Positions 24,101 through 29,858 of a stretch of 32,393 bases of DNA are shown here, one piece after another. Source of the DNA: Syntrophaceae bacterium (GTDB taxonomy: Bacteria > Desulfobacterota > BSN033 > UBA1163); NCBI GenBank assembly GCA_013388645.1, contig JACAEV010000157.1, positions 1 through 32,393 of the forward strand, given 5' to 3'. The stretch's first letter is position 1. The number at the start of each line of letters is the position of its first letter. A program made the translations under genes and the position numbers. The notes below the pieces were generated by a model, which worked only from the letters and a program-made list of their open reading frames with translations, was not told where the DNA came from and did not search any database.

Positions 24101-24304
24101 GCAATTGCTGTTTTCATTTACATATAAGGTACTCCCTGCCGGTGTCCAGTTCATACTACCAGACAAATCAAGGACAAATAATATATCCGGGGGGATCTGC
24201 TGGATGGTCTGGTCAAGAACATAAACATCCGTATCAGCCGCAAAAGTATAAGTGAAAGGGGCTAACCCAACCAATAAAATGAATACATAAAACTTCTTCT
24301 TCAT
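21113..24304 (-). CDS. pilY1: PilY1 tip adhesin/assembly protein with VWA domain (complete copy)
   Basis: The 1063-residue exported protein has a signal peptide (about 1-23) and a von Willebrand A domain (about 40-390) with an intact MIDAS: DLSGS (46-50), a Thr in GGTHLASSLKEAK and ILISDGEDT. The PilY1 beta-propeller domain fills the C-terminal half (about 560-1063), with IHSRPLIIHYSNKSVIYAGA, LRRGGDRYIALDVTDPDSP and the calcium-loop candidate DINGDYKID. PilY1 caps the pilus with the minor pilins and affects surface sensing and adhesion. After the MIDAS the VWA domain carries an insertion (about 55-115) rich in Tyr, Ser, Cys and Asn with two YSQSG units. A strong ribosome site AGGAGG precedes the ATG; pilX ends 13 nt upstream. 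Confidence 0.93.
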   Translation of the reverse strand: MKKKFYVFILLVGLAPFTYTFAADTDVYVLDQTIQQIPPDILFVLDLSGSMNWTPAGSTLYVNENSNCTKNTYDNNYNGPYYSQSGTGHTYQCNDIPYSQSGPIYGDSSCSDTTGFYKTSSGTHTTNCSRVAIAKRAIKSILDAYPVSTPDGAIDINDENTLSMRLGYMRFYDCGTDSGDNYSSGCNRLINGIGTSYSAIWSSINSAGASGGTHLASSLKEAKLYLDYHKSGDNAKACRNKYVILISDGEDTLACNGNGSESQSDQYKRRRETIAMAKALGDAGYKVFVVGFGAPLPNNLRNTLNWAAYYGGTDNQSVENSITGTYVIPSGKLYPSGITSCSSNTTDPGTQNISGYAYFAENPSQLEQTLMDIKDYILNLLARSTSYVAPVVPISQMESTSSMNRLYLAMFKPTLKSLWNGNIKKFGIADQSGGNIEIGDVIDAATPPILAITPQNEIDKNAQSYWSSGLDGGEVELGGVGEKLRDRDLMSDPRQIYTYVGLTNKKLLTEAENAFKVDNPNITYSKLGISSDPTQRERIIKFVHGYDSYDWNSNGDRNEKRKWFDEETQTWREWILGAFIHSRPLIIHYSNKSVIYAGANDGMFHAFGDVDGRELWAFIPPSLLPKLKDFETYNTIQVFVDGSPRAYVEKNKSGVVTKAIILFGLRRGGDRYIALDVTDPDSPRFLWEIAPPTSSPLLGHEITTGFGRLGQTWSTPVIREVADGEGKKVVAFFAGGYDPCNDPNGSCGSSEQKGNAIYAIDVENGSLLWSFSKNENTAMTYSIPSDIAALDINGDYKIDRLYVGDLGGQLWRFDVGNLNNTNAWTGKVIFKSNQSSSEKRKIFYPPDVSPESTYEWVYFGAGDRENPKQETGTVGFPTQNRLYGLKDTNPSTPLTESNLVDVTSDILQKPNPTSEDIILQNQILNDLKNKNGWYITLENKGEKCLASPVIYSGAVYYTTFTPSYPDDGDICSLKGGTGRVYALQYKTGMAMFNLDLTNDTDGQPPTIYKSDRSLAIGAGIPSQVVIGIVKGELVGYIGVGGGVYSPEISNKRNIIPLYWRTVF

Positions 24305-24317
24305 GGACCATAGCCTC

Positions 24318-24797
24318 CTATTCTTTCACTACCTCAAAAATGGATTCATCCTTGGGCAGTATCCTTACCACATTTTGCTCGATGACGGTTGTCGATTTGT
24401 GGCCTGCTCCGGTTAAATCATTTCCTTTTGATTCGACCCAAAAATAGGCATATAAATTATTGATGGAAGAGAATCCCTTGGGTGGCCCAATTTTATTTGG
24501 ATCAAAGTCAATTTTTACTTCAGCATGAGTGGGATTTTGATTTTGAGGATCGGAAAAGGGATTATAATTGTACCGGTCCGGAACAAAGTTCACATACTTC
24601 GATAAAACGATATTAACGCCACCCTCTGCCGCATAGAACGCATCCGTCGATTTTCTTTTTTCTCCCGAGAGCATGATTTCAAAGGTGGAGGTAAAGGTGG
24701 ACGCCAGACCAATGAGGGTCAATACGATCATCATGATTAAGACGATGACTAATGTCGCCCCCGATTCATTTATTAAGTGTTTCTCTTCTTTATTCAT
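24318..24797 (-). CDS. pilX: Minor pilin PilX (copy 1)
   Basis: The 159-residue protein has a prepilin-type start: cleavage after Gly in NESG, then ATLVIVLIMMIVLTLIGLA as hydrophobic helix. Position +5 of the mature protein is Ile, not the usual Glu; loss of Glu5 is typical of PilX/GspK subunits that sit at the pilus tip. GEKRKSTDAFYAAEGGVNIVL after the helix is the PilX N-terminal signature. The short C-terminal part has no Cys. A good ribosome site (GAGGGA) precedes the ATG. It lies between pilW and pilY1, the normal order of tip complex genes. Confidence 0.88.
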   Translation of the reverse strand: MNKEEKHLINESGATLVIVLIMMIVLTLIGLASTFTSTFEIMLSGEKRKSTDAFYAAEGGVNIVLSKYVNFVPDRYNYNPFSDPQNQNPTHAEVKIDFDPNKIGPPKGFSSINNLYAYFWVESKGNDLTGAGHKSTTVIEQNVVRILPKDESIFEVVKE

Positions 24798-24844
24798 ATC
24801 TAATTCCCTCTTTCAAGAGAAGTTTCAGGCTAAAGGAAATGCCC

Positions 24845-25534
24845 TCACATTTTTTTTAAGGCTAAATTTCTTAATGCCACCGTTGAAGTTAAAGTCCTCG
24901 GAGTGATCATCTTTAATCGGTCGTCTTCTGGGTTGGCCTGGACTGGTCTGGCTGTGAGGCTGATGCGGAGGGCAATCACTTTATCCCTGTTCATATCGAT
25001 GGTCCCGCAATTGACCCAATGGTCCACCACTCCATCTTGGGTCGCCTCATCACCGATGATCCCATCTCTTCCACAGGTAAAATCCAATGCCTCGACATTC
25101 CTTAATAGGGCTTCGGTGGTGGCATTCCCTCCGTCGACCGTCAGCTGTCTTTCTAAGGTCGTCCCATTTAAGGTGTAAGTGATGGCGTGGGCTTCGGAAA
25201 TTAAGGGAGGACCGAGAGGGTTTGAAGGATCCTTCTGATAGTATTCATACCACACCGTGATTGAATTTCCAGCAACCTGATAAGGGATGTTCGGAATATG
25301 GATCGCCGAGGTGGTGTTATCATAATCAAATCCTGTCATGCTCAGGTCTCTCACTAAAATTTCCATGGCATTTCTGATATCCTGTTGAACCTCGGCAACC
25401 TGGTCCTGAACGGTATAGGCTCTGCTTTGGGCAATGAAGATACGATAGAATCCAGCCACCACGATCCCAGCAATGACCATGACCACTAACAATTCCACCA
25501 GGGTAACGCCTCGCTCATTGAATTTGATTCTCAT
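24845..25534 (-). CDS. pilW: Minor pilin PilW (copy 1)
   Basis: The 229-residue protein has a class III prepilin leader with cleavage after Gly in NERG, mature start VTLVELLVVMVIAG, Glu at +5. Downstream, FIAQSRAYTVQDQVAEVQQDIRNAMEILVRDLSMTGFD is the PilW hallmark. The C-terminal globular part contains two Cys (about 150 and 175) that could form a disulfide. The segment VQDQVAEVQQ recurs almost unchanged in PilW copy 2. It is a core component of the priming tip complex. A gap of 47 nt separates it from pilX. Confidence 0.9.
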   Translation of the reverse strand: MRIKFNERGVTLVELLVVMVIAGIVVAGFYRIFIAQSRAYTVQDQVAEVQQDIRNAMEILVRDLSMTGFDYDNTTSAIHIPNIPYQVAGNSITVWYEYYQKDPSNPLGPPLISEAHAITYTLNGTTLERQLTVDGGNATTEALLRNVEALDFTCGRDGIIGDEATQDGVVDHWVNCGTIDMNRDKVIALRISLTARPVQANPEDDRLKMITPRTLTSTVALRNLALKKM

Positions 25535-25562
25535 AAAGGATTTGCTCCTTTTCCTTTTTCAT

Positions 25563-25934
25563 CTACGAAGTTCTGAAAATAACCGAACGAAAACCCACCG
25601 AATGGCTTGTCTTATCGTTCCATTGGATGGTAATCGTAATTTCTTTAACCGTATCGTTGGGTGGGGCCGCATTTGGAACCACTACCCAGCTTCTCGAATA
25701 ATTGATCCCAGTGGACCCCTGCATCTCGTCATTCCCCGTCACCACGTTGTCCCACAAAGATACCTTTAAATTCTCTAACTGATCCTGAGCGAATGTTGCC
25801 GCTTCCGTGATATGGCAACCAAAGGAATTATTATTCGTCGTCTGAACCATGAGCCCTGTTAATCCCAATATGGCAATGGATAAAAGGACTAAGGAGACGA
25901 GCACCTCAACTAATGAATAACCTTTCTTATTCAA
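25563..25934 (-). CDS. pilV: Minor pilin PilV (copy 1)
   Basis: The 123-residue prepilin starts MNKKGYSLVEVLVSLVLLSIA: cleavage after Gly5, Tyr at mature +1, Glu at +5. The PilV signature LGLTGLMVQTTNNNS is followed by ITEAATFAQDQLENLK. The start is TTG at 25934, overlapping the fimT stop by 8 nt in another frame, the same arrangement as in copy 2. The C-terminal part is short with ITIQWNDKTSHSVGFRSVI, close in layout to copy 2 (TVTVRWTERGPHAVSFTTI). Confidence 0.88.
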   Translation of the reverse strand: MNKKGYSLVEVLVSLVLLSIAILGLTGLMVQTTNNNSFGCHITEAATFAQDQLENLKVSLWDNVVTGNDEMQGSTGINYSRSWVVVPNAAPPNDTVKEITITIQWNDKTSHSVGFRSVIFRTS

Positions 25935-26364
25935 TTTTTATCTTCCCTGTCAGCCCGGATACACGGACCGTAGTGGACCCTTTTGAATTATTCAGGGTGA
26001 TTCTTCCATCTGCCGCTCTCGAATTGGGAAAGAAGGTAATCAGATTTCCTGCAAAAGTGGTTTGATATTTCACCCCTGTGGGCATGGTTTGAGTCACCCC
26101 TTCTGTCACCCAATTTCCTCCGGTGTCTTGATATTGGAGGAAGTAACGGTCATGAGCAGGTTCAAAAATAACCTGATAATGGGTGTGATTTGAAATAGCC
26201 TTAAGCTGGGCGACACGCATGATCGAAACCACATCTCGAGTGGCACTTCTCAGCCGGTAATTCGTTAGCCAAGTACTGATATTCGGAGTGGTAAGCAGAG
26301 CCCCAAAGGCTAAGATGACCATGACAACGATTAATTCCACCAATGTCACTCCTCTTTGATTCAT
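25927..26364 (-). CDS. fimT: Minor pilin FimT/GspH (copy 1)
   Basis: The 145-residue prepilin starts MNQRGVTLVELIVVMVILAF, cleavage after Gly5, Glu at +5. It is followed by TPNISTWLTNYRLRSATRDVVSIMRVAQLKA, the GspH/FimT signature, and ends TGKIKIE. It is the first gene of the minor-pilin operon and carries an unusually elaborate leader: sigma-54 promoter (26602-26616), GEMM-I riboswitch (26440-26577) and intrinsic terminator (26381-26430). A ribosome site AAGAGGG lies about 11 nt before the ATG, just after the terminator T-tract. Confidence 0.9.
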   Translation of the reverse strand: MNQRGVTLVELIVVMVILAFGALLTTPNISTWLTNYRLRSATRDVVSIMRVAQLKAISNHTHYQVIFEPAHDRYFLQYQDTGGNWVTEGVTQTMPTGVKYQTTFAGNLITFFPNSRAADGRITLNNSKGSTTVRVSGLTGKIKIE

Positions 26365-26380
26365 CTGTCGATTACCCTCT

Positions 26381-26430
26381 TAAAATTAAAAACCGGATTC
26401 CCGATTAGGCCGTGCCACGGAAATCCGGTT
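26381..26430 (-). terminator. Intrinsic terminator in the fimT leader (riboswitch expression platform)
   Basis: A perfect 9-bp stem, AACCGGATT with AATCCGGTT (26422-26430 and 26391-26399 as read on the minus strand), is followed by TTTTT and an AT-rich tract. The 22-nt loop contains a small inner stem CCGT/ACGG. It lies right after the riboswitch aptamer and before the fimT ribosome site, so it most likely controls read-through into the operon. The 5' arm (TAACCGG) can also pair, with one bulge, with CCGGGTTA of the aptamer 3' side, which would prevent the terminator. Confidence 0.75.
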
Positions 26431-26439
26431 ATCTCATTC

Positions 26440-26577
26440 ACCTCGGTAACCCGGCCATCCCAAGGTTTTGGGATCCGTGGCTTTCCCCGCCTGCGCCATC
26501 TCTGGAGCAGCGGGCCCCCCGCCGGCTATGGCGGGCAGGCGTCCTACGATTACTCGTAGTTTGGCTTTATCGGGTTT
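26440..26577 (-). promoter_or_regulatory. c-di-GMP-I (GEMM-I) class riboswitch, with an insertion in its core
   Basis: Read on the minus strand, the order of conserved GEMM-I parts is as follows. GCCAAA is followed by a perfect 6-bp hairpin CTACGA/TCGTAG capped by a GNRA tetraloop (GTAA), then GGACGC (26539-26544). The junction AAAGCCACGG (26475-26484) comes next, then a second hairpin ATCCCA/TGGGAT, then GGCCGGGTTACCGA (26443-26456). Between GGACGC and AAAGCC, normally contiguous, lie 54 extra nt (26485-26538). GEMM-I RNAs bind c-di-GMP, or cGAMP in Geobacter-type variants, and often control pilus genes. The base before CAAA is C where reference sequences carry the ligand-contacting G (or A), so ligand choice is uncertain. 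Confidence 0.82.
26485..26541. repeat. GC-rich palindromic element inserted in the riboswitch
   Basis: This is a 54-nt insert (26485-26538) plus shared edge bases, very GC-rich in an AT-rich region. Its ends are inverted copies: CGCCTGC at 26488-26494 and its complement GCAGGCG at 26535-26541. Inside are a perfect 6-bp hairpin CCCGCC/GGCGGG (26518-26523, 26530-26535) and a second hairpin with a GNRA-type GAGA loop. No second copy occurs in this window. It resembles a small REP/MITE-like element; family unknown. Confidence 0.6.
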
Positions 26578-26601
26578 TTTATTATTACAATATTTAGATT
26601 A

Positions 26602-26616
26602 GCAAATGGTATGCCA
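26602..26616 (-). promoter_or_regulatory. Sigma-54 (-24/-12) promoter of the fimT-pilVWXY1 operon
   Basis: On the minus strand TGGCAT (26611-26616), 5 nt, then TTGC (26602-26605) followed by TAAT gives the exact 10-nt spacing between GG and GC. Only the last base of the -24 block differs from consensus (T for C). A transcript would start near 26590, about 12 nt before the riboswitch aptamer, exactly where a riboswitch leader should begin. The rest of the gap up to the previous gene (26617-26725) shows nothing else that I recognise. Confidence 0.65.
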
Positions 26617-26725
26617 ATGAAGGAAAAAATTATAACTCATTAAAATGAATACCTATTTTAGGACTTCGTTTTATTTATCAAAGTTTAGGGACCAAAAATT
26701 GTCTCCGGGGCTATGAAATTTTTTC

Positions 26726-27916
26726 TTAAAATATTTCTCTCCAACGGTTCATTTTTAAAGGAGGAACGATACTTTTTAAATGATTTGACACTCCGCTACA
26801 ATAAATAAACCCTAAATCTCCACCACTCCCTGCTGTAACAGAAGCAGTTCCGCCCGATAGAAGACCACCTGTCAGATTCTTTTCCCCGCTTCCTGTGATG
26901 ACGACTGACCCCGTCGTCAAGATGACTCCATACCAGGTGAAATCCCCGTTGACCACGAGATTCCCTTCAACGAGAAGAAGGCCTGCCCCATGGGAGCCCC
27001 CTGCGAGTGTCAATGTTTTATCCCCATTCATATTGAAATAAATAATATTCATTGGACCGCTGTAAGTAATTGGAAGATTTGAATCATGACTGATAGGCAT
27101 TCCCCAGCTATTTGAATATCCAGTTAATGTATGGTTTTCACTATAACTATATTTGAAATTGGCATCTCCTTTTATGTAATCAATCATCTCTTTGATTGGC
27201 AGGATCGGGAGGAGTGGATAGTTCATTCGTGTCATTTTTGGGGGTGAACCATCGATGGGAGGATTATCCAATTCTATAATGGGTGGAAGAGTGGTAGTAG
27301 GAGTCATCACACCGGGCTTATGATGGATGGATGCACAACCATTATATCCATTGATATAAGTTGAATTTCCTTGAATGGAAATCGGCCTCTCCGAATAAAT
27401 GGCAGCAGGGGGATCATACCCAGAGCTTTTTCTTATCTCTACTTCTAATGCCTTATTCCCTCCATCTCTTGTAAAGCCAAAGCTTCTTAAAATATAAATC
27501 GGGGCTCCTCCGTAAGTCACAACTTGATTCATAGAATCTATTTTATGTTTTATTTCAACACCATAATCTAATTTAGTCTGTAGACTTAGATAGGAGTTTG
27601 GGTTAGCAGAGGAATAGCCTATCTGGGTTGCTCCTTTCCCAGGATAGCTTGCAAGGAGAACTTTCCAGTTAGGATTGGTTGGATCGCTATCGACTATTTC
27701 ATGAGTGGCCCCCTCTCTGAATCGCCCCATAAACTCATGGATCCCCGCTTCAGCAACATAAAAGGCTTGAACCGATGTCCTTTCGTTACCTGCGATGAGG
27801 ACGTCAACCATGCTTGTATTTAAAGCATTAATCCCGATGAGCGTAGCGACTAAAAGCAATAGCATCCCTAAGATTAATGCCACTCCTTTTTCTTCGCCGA
27901 TTTTCATTGTCTTCAA
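26726..27916 (-). CDS. Enlarged PilX-like minor pilin (copy 2)
   Basis: The 396-residue protein has a prepilin start: cleavage after Gly in EEKG, mature VALILGMLLLLVATLIGINA with Leu at +5 instead of Glu, as in PilX/GspK. AGNERTSVQAFYVAEAGIHEFM is the PilX N-terminal signature. It is more than twice the length of PilX copy 1. The C-terminal 200 residues are rich in Gly, Ser, Thr and short beta strands (NGDKTLTLAGGSHGAGLLLV, VNGDFTWYGVILTTGSVVIT), suggesting a beta-solenoid-like domain. Two Cys lie at about residues 198 and 376. The start is TTG at 27916 or ATG at 27907. No PilY1 gene follows; the next downstream element is the sigma-54/riboswitch region. Confidence 0.8.
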   Translation of the reverse strand: MKTMKIGEEKGVALILGMLLLLVATLIGINALNTSMVDVLIAGNERTSVQAFYVAEAGIHEFMGRFREGATHEIVDSDPTNPNWKVLLASYPGKGATQIGYSSANPNSYLSLQTKLDYGVEIKHKIDSMNQVVTYGGAPIYILRSFGFTRDGGNKALEVEIRKSSGYDPPAAIYSERPISIQGNSTYINGYNGCASIHHKPGVMTPTTTLPPIIELDNPPIDGSPPKMTRMNYPLLPILPIKEMIDYIKGDANFKYSYSENHTLTGYSNSWGMPISHDSNLPITYSGPMNIIYFNMNGDKTLTLAGGSHGAGLLLVEGNLVVNGDFTWYGVILTTGSVVITGSGEKNLTGGLLSGGTASVTAGSGGDLGFIYCSGVSNHLKSIVPPLKMNRWREIF

Positions 27917-27938
27917 CTTTCTTCTTCCTCTGATCGGG

Positions 27939-28739
27939 TTAAAGTCCCATATTCCTCACCTGGATATTGGTGAACAATGTCCTTCTCCGATATCCCCCCT
28001 CCCCCTTATAGTCGGGATCGATTAGATTTGTTTTGGAAGTCACTACCAATTTAACCAATCGAATCTCGGAGGGGTTGGAAGTAACATTTCCATTTGCATC
28101 ATAATAGGTAAATTGGAGGCCTTCGATATTTTCGGCCACGGGCTGGGCACCTCCCCCTGTATTCTCATTTCTTCGCAGAACGGGCTTGCCTCCACTCATG
28201 CCAAGGCTGTAGGTGATCGCCTTAACGATATAGACCGGTTCATTGGCCAGATGGTCTTCGGTTAACGAAGTCGTTAAAGTGAGGGTATCAGAAACGATGT
28301 TCTGAATTAAATAATTATTCTGTCCATTCAAACACAAATATTTCTTTTTATCCGTGTTAAAGGAGCTTGCATTGGTCACCTTTAACTGATTCGTTTCTTT
28401 TGGAGCGTTTTGTTTTAATACCCCAACCTGGTCCGCCAGGAGGATGGTGATCGAGTTATTAGCAGGGGTGATGATATGGTTAAATCCGTTAATTGCCCCA
28501 AATATTGCCAATAAGTTGCCTCCGTAGCCAGCCATTCGGATTTCCCGGGTCATTTGATCGACTGCCACTCTGATATGTTGTTGTATCTCTGCTACTTGAT
28601 CCTGAACCGAGTAGGTTTTATGTTGGCGGATAAATATTTGATATAGAGCGGCGATTAGGATACTGCTCAGCACCAAAGCGATGAGCAATTCGATGAGGGT
28701 CAGCCCATGCCTGCCCTTAACAATTCTCCAGTTCATCAT
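27939..28739 (-). CDS. pilW: Minor pilin PilW (copy 2)
   Basis: I choose the ATG at 28739, which overlaps the pilV stop (ATGATG/TGA) and gives 266 residues starting MMNWRIVKGRHGLTLIELL. The longer frame from 28790 would add 17 residues read from pilV and an over-long leader. Cleavage follows Gly in GRHG; Leu is at +1 and Glu at +5. FIRQHKTYSVQDQVAEIQQHIRVAVDQMTREIRMAGYG is the PilW hallmark and parallels copy 1. The C-terminal domain is longer than in copy 1 and ends RRTLFTNIQVRNMGL. It lies 22 nt before pilX copy 2. Confidence 0.88.
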   Translation of the reverse strand: MMNWRIVKGRHGLTLIELLIALVLSSILIAALYQIFIRQHKTYSVQDQVAEIQQHIRVAVDQMTREIRMAGYGGNLLAIFGAINGFNHIITPANNSITILLADQVGVLKQNAPKETNQLKVTNASSFNTDKKKYLCLNGQNNYLIQNIVSDTLTLTTSLTEDHLANEPVYIVKAITYSLGMSGGKPVLRRNENTGGGAQPVAENIEGLQFTYYDANGNVTSNPSEIRLVKLVVTSKTNLIDPDYKGEGGYRRRTLFTNIQVRNMGL

Positions 28740-29113
28740 TTCGATCTGATCGTTGTAAAAGAAACGGCGTGAGGTCCTCGTTCTGTCCATCGAACCGTCA
28801 CGGTAATGGTCTTCATTGAATTTCCTGAATCCTCCGCCACCTCAATGAACCGTGTGAAAAGAGTGCCCGGTACTATGCCTTCATCATGGATTCCGTGATT
28901 TAAATTAGAGTCGTTATAAGACAGGTTTTTCAAATATTCCAATTTATCCTGGGCTAAAATAGTGGCCTGGGTCATATCATGACTAAAATGATTACTCCGG
29001 GTGGAGGTGATTTGCATGGCGGCAATGCCAAGGAGGCCGACTGCCAAAATAACCAGAGCGGCCACCACTTCAATTAGAGTAAACCCTTTTTGACGTTTAA
29101 GAGCATTATTCAA
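28736..29113 (-). CDS. pilV: Minor pilin PilV (copy 2)
   Basis: The 125-residue prepilin starts MNNALKRQKGFTLIEVVAAL, with cleavage after Gly10, Phe at +1 and Glu at +5, the only one of the eight prepilins here with the canonical Phe. LLGIAAMQITSTRSNHFSHDMTQATILAQDKLEYLKNLSY is the PilV family segment. The start is TTG at 29113, overlapping the fimT copy 2 stop by 8 nt, as in copy 1. Its stop overlaps the pilW start. Confidence 0.88.
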   Translation of the reverse strand: MNNALKRQKGFTLIEVVAALVILAVGLLGIAAMQITSTRSNHFSHDMTQATILAQDKLEYLKNLSYNDSNLNHGIHDEGIVPGTLFTRFIEVAEDSGNSMKTITVTVRWTERGPHAVSFTTIRSK

Positions 29114-29567
29114 TTCTTACCCTCCCCGTCGCAGTGGTCAGTGTAATCCTTTTTTGAGCTCCCTTGTTATTAATGAGTGATACCCCTCCTGGAGAAGAGG
29201 TGGAATTTGGATTGAATTGTGCAAAGGGTTTTCCACCTAAGGCACCGTTGGGTGGAAACGTATTATTAACAAATTGCACTCCGCTCGGAAGATGGATAGG
29301 AGCTCCTTCAGGAATTAATCCACCTGAGGACCGATAAAGCTGACATGAATTTGCATCAAAAGCCACCCCGTAGGGAATGTTGGTCGAGACCGCTTTCATC
29401 TGTGCTGTTCTCATTGTTGAAGCCACATCTCTTGTGGCACTCCTTAGACGATAATTAGGTAACCATGCTCCGATATTGGGGATCAATAATACAGCTCCAA
29501 TGGCAATGATGACAAATACGACCACTAATTCTATTAAGGTGACTCCTTTCTTGTTCATTCGTTTCAT
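29106..29567 (-). CDS. fimT: Minor pilin FimT/GspH (copy 2)
   Basis: The 153-residue prepilin starts MKRMNKKGVTLIELVVVFVI, cleavage after Gly8, Val at +1, Glu at +5. It is followed by IPNIGAWLPNYRLRSATRDVASTMRTAQMKA, almost the same as copy 1, and ends TGRVRIE. A Gly-rich ribosome site (GGGGTGAGGA) precedes the ATG. The C-terminal domain differs from copy 1 apart from the end. It is first in its cassette and has its own sigma-70 type promoter (29598-29625), in contrast to copy 1. Confidence 0.9.
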   Translation of the reverse strand: MKRMNKKGVTLIELVVVFVIIAIGAVLLIPNIGAWLPNYRLRSATRDVASTMRTAQMKAVSTNIPYGVAFDANSCQLYRSSGGLIPEGAPIHLPSGVQFVNNTFPPNGALGGKPFAQFNPNSTSSPGGVSLINNKGAQKRITLTTATGRVRIE

Positions 29568-29597
29568 GTTATATCCTCACCCCTTTTGGCTAAATTG

Positions 29598-29625
29598 ATT
29601 TTATTTAATAAAATAGTTTTGTCAA
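29598..29625 (-). promoter_or_regulatory. Sigma-70 type promoter of minor-pilin cassette 2, with palindrome over the -10
   Basis: On the minus strand TTGACA (29620-29625), 16 nt, then TAAAAT (29598-29603) lies about 30 nt upstream of fimT copy 2. The 17-bp perfect palindrome ATTTTATT-T-AATAAAAT (29598-29614) covers the -10 box and could be an operator, though AT-only palindromes also arise by chance in AT-rich DNA. Confidence 0.5.
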
Positions 29626-29772
29626 TATATTTTACTCTTTCGAGGAGGCTTCGTTTTACAGGAATTGACATTCCTTAACAGGTTTTCAAAAAAAATTCGG
29701 AAGAGTTGAACTTCTTGAGCAACTATTCAGGAAAGAACAGTCTTTCGTGTATAGGTATTGGTAAAGTTATTC

Positions 29773-29825
29773 GTTTCGTCATTCGGTTATTTACTGAACG
29801 GGCTTCGTAGCCATCGCCTTAACCC
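29773..29825 (-). repeat. Second copy of the dispersed repeat seen before dnaJ
   Basis: On the minus strand 29797-29825 starts GGGTTAAGG and matches 1256-1284 at 24 of 29 positions. 29773-29787 matches 1369-1383 at 14 of 15 (ACCGAAT, then ACGAAAC). The two blocks are 9 nt apart here and 84 nt apart at the dnaJ site. It lies in the 291-bp gap between the lipoprotein and fimT copy 2, in which I see no gene. A short pair GGAAT/ATTCC near 29665 is the only other structure noticed. Confidence 0.6.
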
Positions 29826-29858
29826 ATAGCGTGGCAGCAGATACGGGGGGCCAATGAA

